From contig CAJKAP010000016.1 of assembly GCA_905197905.1 (NCBI GenBank), forward strand, positions 1-39,434: a stretch of DNA of 39,434 nucleotides, in the 5' to 3' direction. Within the stretch, counting starts at the first letter, position 1, and each line of letters begins with the position of its first letter. Shown in pieces: positions 7,044-15,052 of the stretch. The stretch is from an uncultured Sutterella sp. (GTDB lineage: Bacteria > Pseudomonadota > Gammaproteobacteria > Burkholderiales > Burkholderiaceae_F). A model generated the notes under the pieces. It worked only from the letters and a program-made list of their open reading frames with translations. It had not been told where the DNA came from and did no database searches. The position numbers and the translations under genes were made by a program.

Positions 7044-9998
7044 TTGATCGGCGGCTATGAAGCAGAGTCGCTCTCTTCGGGCGGTGCCATTGGGAATCGC
7101 ATCGCCATGCAAACGAGCAACTCAAAAATCCATATCGATTTTTTAGGAAAACAAAGCTCTGTCAGAGATATTGATGCCGTCGGATATTTTGCCGACGGCG
7201 TGCGCTATGGCGGTAACCTCATTACGCTCAATTTTGATGGTGACACAACTTATACCTATGGGACGCTGACCTCTTTAGCCGATAACCGCATTGTGGCCGA
7301 CGTTCACGGAAAGGACTCTTTCATTGGCGGAAAAGTGGTTGATCAAGGCGATATCAAATTGCGTTTTGCCAAGAAAACACAGTGGCAAGACGGTGCTGAA
7401 GTCTCTAACTTCCTCGATGAAACCGGCAAACTTTGGTCCGCTCTTTTAGATGTAGAGATGCAAGAGCAAACGGTCTGGGGTGGTACCTTTACGCAGACTT
7501 CTGGCACCTCGCTACTTAATTTCAATAATACGCATCGAATTGGTAACACCATTACGCAAGAAGCCACCAAACCTTTGGGCGAGAGTCTGGTGAAGATTTT
7601 GGCTAAGAATGAAAGCTTCTGGGAGGGAGACTTCCGCCTTGGCGTTGGTGAAAATGAGGTGACTTTTGAGCAAAGTAAATGGAAAGGCAACGCCCTACTC
7701 AATCAAAAAGGCGCGATTGCTGAAAAGCCTCTCATTGACCTGAAGGTCACTAACTCTTCTTGGGAAGGCGACTTGAGCCTTACCCGAGGGAAAGCGACGG
7801 CAGTCGTTGCTGCCTCGCCATGGACGGGTAGCGCAGTGCTCGACAATCTGGAGGGCAAAGCCGCTACTGGTGAAGCGGAGCTTGACCTTCGCGTAGAAGA
7901 TACCACTTGGGATGGCGCCCTCAACATTGCCCAAGGTAGTGCTGAGGTTTCCGTAAAAGACTCTACCTGGAAGCGCGGCATCACCATGGCCAACAGTCGC
8001 TTTAATTCGTTTATTGAAGACGAGTTACAGCGTTTTAATCCTAATAACCCCTCGTCTGAAGCCTCTGAAGAAACTCCCAACGCTGAAAAAACGCTCTCGG
8101 GTGGCGATTTAGCCCTTAGTGTTTCGAATACGAAGTGGACGGGTGACGTGAATATCACCAACGGGAATGCAAAGGTTGAACTCGAGAAGACAGAGTGGGA
8201 AGGCGATGTCACACTTGACAGAGACCTTTTCACTAGCCTTAGCGCTGACGAGGTTCTCAGCATCATTTATCTCCATCCCCACCTCGTTTGGAGGAGCGGT
8301 GAAGAGCCTGAACCATTCTGGGACGAATGGAACTATCGAAAAAAAGATTTTGCCAAAAAAATGCCTTTGCTTCTTGAAAAAGTTGCCAAGGAAAACGTTG
8401 CTTTGCAGAGCATCACCAAAGATGGCACGCTCAACCTTGCTCTCAAGGATAGTTCCTGGACGGGGGATTTGACGGTGAAGCAAGGTGAGGCTGCTGTGGC
8501 ACTCACAAACTCCACTTGGGCAGGCGATTTTGCCAATACGCAAGACGCTACCACCCTCTCCTTAACCGACTCCTCTTGGAAGGGTAAGGCCGAGAGCACG
8601 GGCGCTGTGTCGCTCACCGAGTCTGAGTGGCACCTGACGGCAGATAGTGAAGTGGCGAAACTTTCCACTGCAGGCGACTCCGCTATCTTCCTTGAAGGCG
8701 AAGCACGCACCCTCAAGGTGAACGATTTAGAGGGCGATGGAACTTTTGTGCTCGACTTTAAATATAAAGACGACAATGTGGAAAGTTATCGCTCTGAAAC
8801 AGGTAGCGACTTCCTTCTCGTGAAGGATTCGGCCAGTGGCTCGCGCCGTATTGTGGCAACGCCAGAAAGCGACTTCACGGGTCTTCAAGGTGGGAACAAA
8901 CTCTACTTTGCGACTTCGCCCGCTGACGATACCGCCTTTAATATCACGGCAGGAATTTCCAAGTACGTCGTGCAGCGCCAGAAACTCTACAACCTCTTGA
9001 GCACTTATCAGCTCGGGAAAGAGTTGGATACGACGGGGGCCTTTGAAGGCTATAACAACTGGTTCTTGACGCTTCAAAAAGAAGAAAAGAAGCCAAATGA
9101 AAACTCGCACATTCCTGGTGCCGCACACGGTGCTGCGTTTGCGCTTTGGCGAGATAACGATACGCTTCTGAAGCGCTTAGGCGAAATCCGTGACCCCGAA
9201 ACTGACAACGGGCTTTGGGTGCGGCTCACAAGCCGCAAGATGAAGCGCTCGGTCGATCACGCCATCGATGCGCGCTTCACAGGTGTGCAGTTTGGCTACG
9301 ATCGTAAGATTGCCACTGCCACACAAGGCGACTGGGTTGTGGGTGCTGCTTTTGCGCACGCCTCAGGAAAACCTGAATTCGATAACGGCGCAGGTAGCGG
9401 AAAGCTCGAAAGCAACGAATTAACCGCCTACGCCACGAACTTGCGTGAAAACGGCCATACGATTGACGTTGTGGGTCGTGTGGGTCGTATCAATTCCGAA
9501 TTCTCCAGCGTCTTAGGCGACAAGGCGAAGTTTGATAACTGGGCAGCAAGCCTTGGAGTGGAATATGGAAAACGCTGGACGATTGGTAGCCACTTCTCGA
9601 TTGAGCCGCAGGCACAGTTGACCTACCACTACCTCTGGGGTGACGACTACCAGACGCAGTACGGCATTAATGTCCATCAAGCAAATGTCAATAGCTTAGT
9701 GGGACGTTTGGGCGTGGTGACGAGCTTTGATTGGGCGCGTGGTGAAGATCGCTCTGGCAGCCTCTACGCCAAAGCTTCCGTAATGCGTGACTTCTTAGGC
9801 AAGGTGGAAAACGATCTCGTTCAGGATATTACGCTCCACGACACGAATCGCTTTAGTGACACCTGGTACGTGTTAGGTCTTGGTACCAACGTGAAATTGG
9901 GCAAGAACTGGCGCCTCTACTTCGACGCAGAGACGAGTCTCAACGCTGAAGTGAAGACCAAATATAACTTGAACGCTGGCGTGCGCGTCGCGTTCTAA
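7044..9998 (+). CDS. Autotransporter AT2, C-terminal fragment (passenger rungs and beta-barrel)
   Basis: The frame is continuous with the upstream fragment: codons run from 6936 without another stop, and the TTG at 7044 is only the first formal start. It contains the FADGVRYGGN motif, then about ten W-x-G rungs (SFWEGDFRLG, SSWEGDLSLT, TTWDGALNIA, TKWTGDVNIT, SSWTGDLTVK). The closing region follows (DFLLVKDSASGSRR, LYFATSPADDTAF), then the linker NNWFLTLQ and a barrel of about 285 residues from LWRDNDTLLKRLGE to AGVRVAF. The restored AT2 would be about 1404 residues. Its last hundred bases are nearly identical to those of AT3, which suggests gene conversion. A terminator follows at 10014. Confidence 0.85.
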   Translation: MIGGYEAESLSSGGAIGNRIAMQTSNSKIHIDFLGKQSSVRDIDAVGYFADGVRYGGNLITLNFDGDTTYTYGTLTSLADNRIVADVHGKDSFIGGKVVDQGDIKLRFAKKTQWQDGAEVSNFLDETGKLWSALLDVEMQEQTVWGGTFTQTSGTSLLNFNNTHRIGNTITQEATKPLGESLVKILAKNESFWEGDFRLGVGENEVTFEQSKWKGNALLNQKGAIAEKPLIDLKVTNSSWEGDLSLTRGKATAVVAASPWTGSAVLDNLEGKAATGEAELDLRVEDTTWDGALNIAQGSAEVSVKDSTWKRGITMANSRFNSFIEDELQRFNPNNPSSEASEETPNAEKTLSGGDLALSVSNTKWTGDVNITNGNAKVELEKTEWEGDVTLDRDLFTSLSADEVLSIIYLHPHLVWRSGEEPEPFWDEWNYRKKDFAKKMPLLLEKVAKENVALQSITKDGTLNLALKDSSWTGDLTVKQGEAAVALTNSTWAGDFANTQDATTLSLTDSSWKGKAESTGAVSLTESEWHLTADSEVAKLSTAGDSAIFLEGEARTLKVNDLEGDGTFVLDFKYKDDNVESYRSETGSDFLLVKDSASGSRRIVATPESDFTGLQGGNKLYFATSPADDTAFNITAGISKYVVQRQKLYNLLSTYQLGKELDTTGAFEGYNNWFLTLQKEEKKPNENSHIPGAAHGAAFALWRDNDTLLKRLGEIRDPETDNGLWVRLTSRKMKRSVDHAIDARFTGVQFGYDRKIATATQGDWVVGAAFAHASGKPEFDNGAGSGKLESNELTAYATNLRENGHTIDVVGRVGRINSEFSSVLGDKAKFDNWAASLGVEYGKRWTIGSHFSIEPQAQLTYHYLWGDDYQTQYGINVHQANVNSLVGRLGVVTSFDWARGEDRSGSLYAKASVMRDFLGKVENDLVQDITLHDTNRFSDTWYVLGLGTNVKLGKNWRLYFDAETSLNAEVKTKYNLNAGVRVAF

Positions 9999-10013
9999 AT
10001 AGCCTTCTCACTT

Positions 10014-10052
10014 AAAAACTTCTGGGACGACTCACCCCTCCCAGAAGTTTTT
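10014..10052 (+). terminator. Rho-independent terminator of AT2
   Basis: AAAAACTTCTGGGA pairs perfectly with TCCCAGAAGTTTTT across an 11-base loop. The A and T ends make it potentially bidirectional. Confidence 0.85.
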
Positions 10053-10159
10053 CTTGCCTGTTCATTGCTTTTAGTCAATAGAAAATCCCCCTTCTCTTCT
10101 CTAACAATGAATGACAACCATTAACAATTGTAGTAATATTCTTTTCGGAAAGCTTTTTT

Positions 10160-10165
10160 TATGAT
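10160..10165 (+). promoter_or_regulatory. Possible AT3 -10 box
   Basis: TATGAT follows a T-run, 76 bases before the AT3 start. The shared block of AT1, AT2 and AT4 is not preserved here: only TTCGGA ten bases upstream recalls it. AT3 may be controlled differently. Confidence 0.3.
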
Positions 10166-10240
10166 TCGACCACGACCATTTCCACACTAAGCGCTTTCCC
10201 TCTATTTCCTCTTGGCGAGGGAATGGTCCTGAGGCCAAAA

Positions 10241-13200
10241 ATGCCCTATACATTCAAAAAGTCAAAACTGGCGCTCAATACAGCGGCCGCTTTTGTCTTA
10301 ATGTCCTCCCTGGGTGCGCAAGTGACCTTTGCCGCTCACACCTATGACGAAGCCACTAAGACCGATACCTATACCAATCAACTCATCAGTGAATCTCGCG
10401 GAGGTGATCCTAATGACATTAAAGGATACAACCACGCCGATCGTAAGCTCGTTCTGATTTGGGACGGGAATCCTGACCGTAAAGACGGTGCTGCGATCCG
10501 TGGCGCAACCGTCGTCGCTGATGAAATCACGATCAACACCGATTTTGTTAAAGCGAACGCTTTTTCAGGAAAATCCATTATCAGTTCTGGCAATGACGTG
10601 ACTCACATCACGGCCAACAAGATTTCGGTTCAGTCCGGAGACGACGCGATTTATACCGAATCCAATGGCACTGTCACCATTGATGGTTTTAGCGAACTCA
10701 AAGTCTCATCTCAAAGTGATATTCGTTGGGGCGGGCATGGCATTGTAGATAATGGCACTGGCATCACCTTAATTGGCAAGGATGACAGCACGATCGAAGT
10801 GAATTCTCGTCAAAACGCCATGGGCAACGGTTACGTGAGCGGTCCCATTGGAAAAGGCATTACGGCGAGCGCAGGCAAAATTATTTTAACGTCAACGGGT
10901 AATGCACTCGGGGCCACAGCCGTCGGTAAATCGCCCTTTGTGATTGATGTTAACGCCAAAGAAGTTTCTCTCTCAGGGGAGAATCACGCAGCCTATGCCC
11001 AATATAAAGGCACCATTAAAATCAACCAGAAAGTCAAAGAAGGTTCTCTCAAGGCTGAGGGAAGCTTTGTCGCAAGCCGCGATGGGTGTATTGAAGCCAA
11101 CTTAGGTGGCACAGGCTCTTATATCAAGCACGGCAGTGATGGGCTTGCGGTAAGTGCTGGCCAAGTAAGCTATGCGGAAGATTCAGCTGGGAAAGTAACA
11201 CTTAATTCCACTGGGAGCGAGCACTATATTGACGGTCTTCTCGAAGCCATCAATGAAGGATCCACTCTCACGATTAATAGCACGGGCGAGAACTTTAAGC
11301 TCTCCAACACCACACCTGACGCCACTTATCTCTCAAAAGCTTCTCGCAAAGGCAAGATCGACTATACATTTAGTGGCGCCAATGCGACCATTACAGGCAA
11401 TATCCTCTCGCAGACTGGTGGCGAAACGGGGATCACTCTGCGTGGCGATAACGCTAACCTCACAGGCGACCTTCTCACGAAGTGGGTGGACCGCACTAGC
11501 TCCTCTAATTCATTCGAAAAGCGTACAGAGGAAGATAACGCCAAGATCACGCTTCGTGGTTGGGGAAACAACGCCACCCTCACGGGTAACCTCACCGCTG
11601 AAACTAGCAAATCAACGATTGAAGTGCTCTTTGTCGGCAATAACGCCACTATGAAAGGTTCCGTTTCCTCTATCGGTAGCTCTCGTGGAACAAAGCAATA
11701 CGCTGGAAATACTGTCTCGATTGGCTTAATGGGCATCAATTCTTTGCATGAAGATGGAAACCTTTTGGTCCAAGGCGATAACACGCTCAACGCGTTGTAT
11801 ATGTCCAAAGGCACCAAGGCGACAGTGAATGCCGATGTGCAAGGAACTATGAGGATTGGGCTTGAAAACAGTGCCACCTGGGAAGGTGAAGCGGTAGTGG
11901 GTACTTTCCGAGATGCGAGCGGGAAGGACTGGGAGGGGAAACTCTACACGAGCCTGCTCAATCAAGCAACTTGGAAGGGTGATCTCAGGCTCAATGCTGG
12001 CACAGCTACAGTAGAGCTCGAGCAGAAATCCACTTGGGAAGGGAACCTCACTTCTGATAGCGAGAAAGCTAGCTCCACAGTAACCCTCGATGATTCAACC
12101 CTCAAAGGAAATATTCTTCTCAAGAATGGCGTTGCGAGCGCAACTCTCACCAAATCCGAGTGGACTGGTGATCTCTCGACAGCTGGTGAAACTTCCAATG
12201 CAGACGTGAAATTGACTGACTCGAAGTGGGAAGGCAATCTCTCCTCTAGCCATGAAAAAGCGGTTTCCACGGTTGCTTTAACTAACTCGACTTTAACGGG
12301 CAATGTTGAGATGACTGCTGGAACGACAACCAGCACACTTACGACATCCGAATGGAAGGGTAACCTCAAAGCGGAAGGGGAAAATTCGAAAGCGACTGCC
12401 ACCCTCACCGACTCCCAGTGGGAAGGTGACGTTACCTCTAACGACAAAGCGGTTTCTACGCTCACGCTCGACAATTCCGCTCTGACGGGTAACGCCGACG
12501 TAGCTTCTGGGATGTTGACCGCCAAGCTGACGAAATCGGAATGGAAAGGTAACCTCAAGGCGGAAGGCGAAGGCGCAAATGCGAGCGCTACCCTCACCGA
12601 CTCGAAGTTAGAGGGAGATATCAGCTCAAACGACAAGGCCGTTTCCACTCTCACACTCGACAATTCCGCTTTAACGGGTAACGCCGACGTAGCTTCTGGG
12701 ACATTGACCGCTACACTGACGAAATCGGAATGGAAAGGTAACCTCAAGGCGGAAGGCGAAGGCGCAAATGCGAGCGCTACCCTCACCGACTCGAAGTTAG
12801 AGGGAGATATCAGCTCAAACGACAAGGCCGTTTCCACTCTCACACTCGACAATTCCGCTTTAACGGGTAACGCCGACGTAGCTTCTGGGACGTTGACCGC
12901 TACACTGACGAAATCGGAATGGAAAGGTAACCTCAAGGCTGAAGGTGAAGGCGCAAATGCGAGCACTACCCTCACCGGTTCGAAGTTAGAGGGAGACGTT
13001 ACTTCAAGCGGAAAAGCCGTTTCCACGCTTACGCTTGAAAACTCTTCTTTAACGGGCAATATCGGCGTTTCTTCAGCTACAGCTACGGCGACCCTCACCA
13101 AATCTGAGTGGACTGGTGATTTGTCTGCCGAAGGTGAAACGACGACGAGCAATGCAACCTTGACGGACTCTACATGGACGGGAAACCTCAGCTCGTCTAG

Positions 13201-14707
13201 CGACAACGTCACCGCTAAGCTCAGCAAGACCGATTGGACGGGTAACCTTGAGTCGACAAGTGCTAAGACGGCTGCTGTGGTAGAAAACGGTACGTGGAAG
13301 GGTCTTTCGACGGAGAAAGGCGCGGTCACCCTCAAAGGCAATACGCTCTGGGAAGTGACTGGCGACAGCGCCCTCACCTCTCTCACAACGGAAGCCGAAA
13401 CTTTTGTGACGCTAGAAGGCGAGGCTCGTACCTTAACGACCGATACCCTCAATGGCAGCGGCACGATTGCGCTTGACCTCGCCTATTTGGGCGACGATGT
13501 GAGCACTTATCGTGATGCGGCTGGCAGCGACTTTATTACCGTGAAGTCTGCTGGTTCTGGCACTTATACGATTTTGGGTACCGAAGCGAGCAACTTCACG
13601 CTCACCGCGAAACAAAAACTCTTCTTTGCCACCACACCTGCCGGTAGCGCCGCCTTTAAGTTGACTCCGCAAAAGCAAACCTACGTGGTGAATCGCGACA
13701 GAATCTACAATTCGCTCAATAGCTATGCGATCCACAAGGAAACGGATCAAACTGCGGCTTATAGCGGTTTTGATGATTGGTTCTTAACGCTAGACGAAAA
13801 AGTCGTGGGACCCAACGAAAACGCGGTGGTTCCTGGCGATGCCTTTAGCGCAGTCTTTGCTCTGTGGCGCGACGATGACACACTTCTCAAACGTTTGGGT
13901 GAATTGCACTACAACCAAGAAAAAGATGGTCTCTGGGCACGTGTCACCAACCGTAAGCTCTCGCGCTCTGGAGACCACGCTTTGAGTGCTAAATTGAGCA
14001 GCTTCCAGTTGGGGTACGATCACAAGAAAGTCACCGAGAAACAAGGTGATTGGTACTTTGGCCTTGCTTATACGCACTCCTGGGGCAATCCTAAGTATGA
14101 CTTGGGCTATGGCAAGATCAAGGCCAATGAGTTAACGCTCTACGCTACGAACTTGCGTGAGAATGGTCACACCTTTGATATCGTTGGCCGTGTTGGTCGT
14201 ATCGACTCAAAATTCACCACCATCTTGGGCGAAAAAGGTGAATTCGAAAACGTTGCGGCAAGCTTCGGCGTCGAATACGGGAAAAAGACGTTCGTAAGTG
14301 AACGCTTTGCCATCGAACCTCAAGCCCAACTCACTTACCACTATCTCTGGGGCGATGATTACCACACGCAAAGTGGCATTGAAGCGCACCAGGATAACGC
14401 TGATAGCTTAGTCGGCCGTTTGGGAGTTCTCGCGAGCTACGAATGGGGCAGCGATGAGAAGACTGGAAGAATCTACGCCAAAGCCTCTGTCTTGCATGAC
14501 TTCTTGGGCGATATGAGTAGCAGCCTCTATCAAGATATCACCTATCGCGATAGCGATGATTTAGGTGACACCTGGTACGTTGTGGGCTTAGGTACGAATC
14601 TCAAATTAGGCAAGAACTGGCACCTCTACTTCGACGCAGAGACGAGTCTTAACGCTGAAGTGAAGACCAAATATAACTTGAACGCCGGCGTGCGCGTCGC
14701 GTTCTAA
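10241..14707 (+). CDS. Intact autotransporter AT3 with 189-base passenger repeats
   Basis: An uninterrupted 1488-residue type V autotransporter. The ATG at 10241 is chosen because a GAGG box lies 6 bases before it; an in-frame ATG at 10223 has its GAGGG only 2 bases away. The signal peptide has PYTFKKSK, a hydrophobic core and cleavage after VTFAA. The N-terminal third resembles AT2 (IYTESNGTVTIDGFSELKVS). Residues about 550-1010 are a ladder of W/L-x-G-D/N rungs of about 21 residues, including at least five 63-residue blocks made of three rungs each. The closing region (SDFITVKSAGSGTY, KLFFATTPAGSAAF), the linker DDWFLTLDE and the barrel from about residue 1208 (LWRDDDTLLKRLGE) to AGVRVAF complete it. 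The likely role is a surface adhesin or scaffold; the ligand is unknown. The repeats allow length variation. Confidence 0.92.
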   Translation: MPYTFKKSKLALNTAAAFVLMSSLGAQVTFAAHTYDEATKTDTYTNQLISESRGGDPNDIKGYNHADRKLVLIWDGNPDRKDGAAIRGATVVADEITINTDFVKANAFSGKSIISSGNDVTHITANKISVQSGDDAIYTESNGTVTIDGFSELKVSSQSDIRWGGHGIVDNGTGITLIGKDDSTIEVNSRQNAMGNGYVSGPIGKGITASAGKIILTSTGNALGATAVGKSPFVIDVNAKEVSLSGENHAAYAQYKGTIKINQKVKEGSLKAEGSFVASRDGCIEANLGGTGSYIKHGSDGLAVSAGQVSYAEDSAGKVTLNSTGSEHYIDGLLEAINEGSTLTINSTGENFKLSNTTPDATYLSKASRKGKIDYTFSGANATITGNILSQTGGETGITLRGDNANLTGDLLTKWVDRTSSSNSFEKRTEEDNAKITLRGWGNNATLTGNLTAETSKSTIEVLFVGNNATMKGSVSSIGSSRGTKQYAGNTVSIGLMGINSLHEDGNLLVQGDNTLNALYMSKGTKATVNADVQGTMRIGLENSATWEGEAVVGTFRDASGKDWEGKLYTSLLNQATWKGDLRLNAGTATVELEQKSTWEGNLTSDSEKASSTVTLDDSTLKGNILLKNGVASATLTKSEWTGDLSTAGETSNADVKLTDSKWEGNLSSSHEKAVSTVALTNSTLTGNVEMTAGTTTSTLTTSEWKGNLKAEGENSKATATLTDSQWEGDVTSNDKAVSTLTLDNSALTGNADVASGMLTAKLTKSEWKGNLKAEGEGANASATLTDSKLEGDISSNDKAVSTLTLDNSALTGNADVASGTLTATLTKSEWKGNLKAEGEGANASATLTDSKLEGDISSNDKAVSTLTLDNSALTGNADVASGTLTATLTKSEWKGNLKAEGEGANASTTLTGSKLEGDVTSSGKAVSTLTLENSSLTGNIGVSSATATATLTKSEWTGDLSAEGETTTSNATLTDSTWTGNLSSSSDNVTAKLSKTDWTGNLESTSAKTAAVVENGTWKGLSTEKGAVTLKGNTLWEVTGDSALTSLTTEAETFVTLEGEARTLTTDTLNGSGTIALDLAYLGDDVSTYRDAAGSDFITVKSAGSGTYTILGTEASNFTLTAKQKLFFATTPAGSAAFKLTPQKQTYVVNRDRIYNSLNSYAIHKETDQTAAYSGFDDWFLTLDEKVVGPNENAVVPGDAFSAVFALWRDDDTLLKRLGELHYNQEKDGLWARVTNRKLSRSGDHALSAKLSSFQLGYDHKKVTEKQGDWYFGLAYTHSWGNPKYDLGYGKIKANELTLYATNLRENGHTFDIVGRVGRIDSKFTTILGEKGEFENVAASFGVEYGKKTFVSERFAIEPQAQLTYHYLWGDDYHTQSGIEAHQDNADSLVGRLGVLASYEWGSDEKTGRIYAKASVLHDFLGDMSSSLYQDITYRDSDDLGDTWYVVGLGTNLKLGKNWHLYFDAETSLNAEVKTKYNLNAGVRVAF
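12263..13207 (+). repeat. Five tandem 189-base (63-codon) repeats inside AT3
   Basis: Units begin at 12263, 12452, 12641, 12830 and 13019, exactly 189 bases apart. A more diverged unit precedes them. Units 12641 and 12830 differ by one base over their first 108 or so. Units 12452 and 12641 are identical over their last 110 or so. Each unit encodes three beta-helix rungs (STLTLDNSALTGN..., ATLTKSEWKGNLK..., ATLTDSKLEGDIS...). Confidence 0.9.
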
Positions 14708-14744
14708 TTGAGATCTGGGAGAGCCTCTTCTCCCCTCCTCTTTT

Positions 14745-14781
14745 AAGGTCGATTCTTTTTCATGGAAGAATCGACCTTTTT
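14745..14781 (+). terminator. Rho-independent terminator of AT3
   Basis: AAGGTCGATTCTT pairs perfectly with AAGAATCGACCTT, followed by TTT. It shares its stem core with the AT1 terminator. Confidence 0.85.
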
Positions 14782-14852
14782 CTAACCTTCTCTCGGAGTA
14801 GCTTTTCAGAAAGATTCAGAATTTCCCTACATAGCCTAAATACATATTTTTT

Positions 14853-14875
14853 TTGAGATTTTTCTATGCTATATT
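14853..14875 (+). promoter_or_regulatory. AT4 promoter candidate (TTGAGA, 11 bases, TG-C-TATATT)
   Basis: TTGAGA at 14853-14858 and the extended -10 TGCTATATT with its hexamer at 14870-14875, followed by CA. The block ATGCTATATTCA is identical to that before AT2. It lies 178 bases before the AT4 start. Confidence 0.5.
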
Positions 14876-14901
14876 CATAGATGATTGACCAAATTTTTAC
14901 G

Positions 14902-14936
14902 GACGACAAACTCCAGACCAAACCACGTTTGTCGTC
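14902..14936 (+). repeat. Perfect 10-bp hairpin in the AT4 leader
   Basis: GACGACAAAC pairs with GTTTGTCGTC across 15 bases. It would sit about 20-55 bases into the predicted transcript, so it could stabilise the leader or act as a regulatory hairpin or protein site. No T-run follows. Confidence 0.5.
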
Positions 14937-15052
14937 TCTTCTGACCGAGCGAAACCTCTCACTTCCACACCTGTGAGGTCACTCTGCCACACATCATTTC
15001 TGTTGACTTAGCCTTGCCACATCTCTCTGAGTGGCAGCTGAGGGGAGATTCC

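Noticed and set aside
11962..13464. 500-codon minus-strand frame inside AT3
   Set aside because: It is a shadow of the repetitive AT3 coding sequence; the repeated Ser/Val/Pro pattern mirrors the sense repeats.
14853..15052. Invertible promoter switch before AT4 or AT2
   Set aside because: The promoter blocks of AT1, AT2 and AT4 all point the same way and no inverted repeats flank them; the AT4 hairpin lies downstream of the promoter, not around it.
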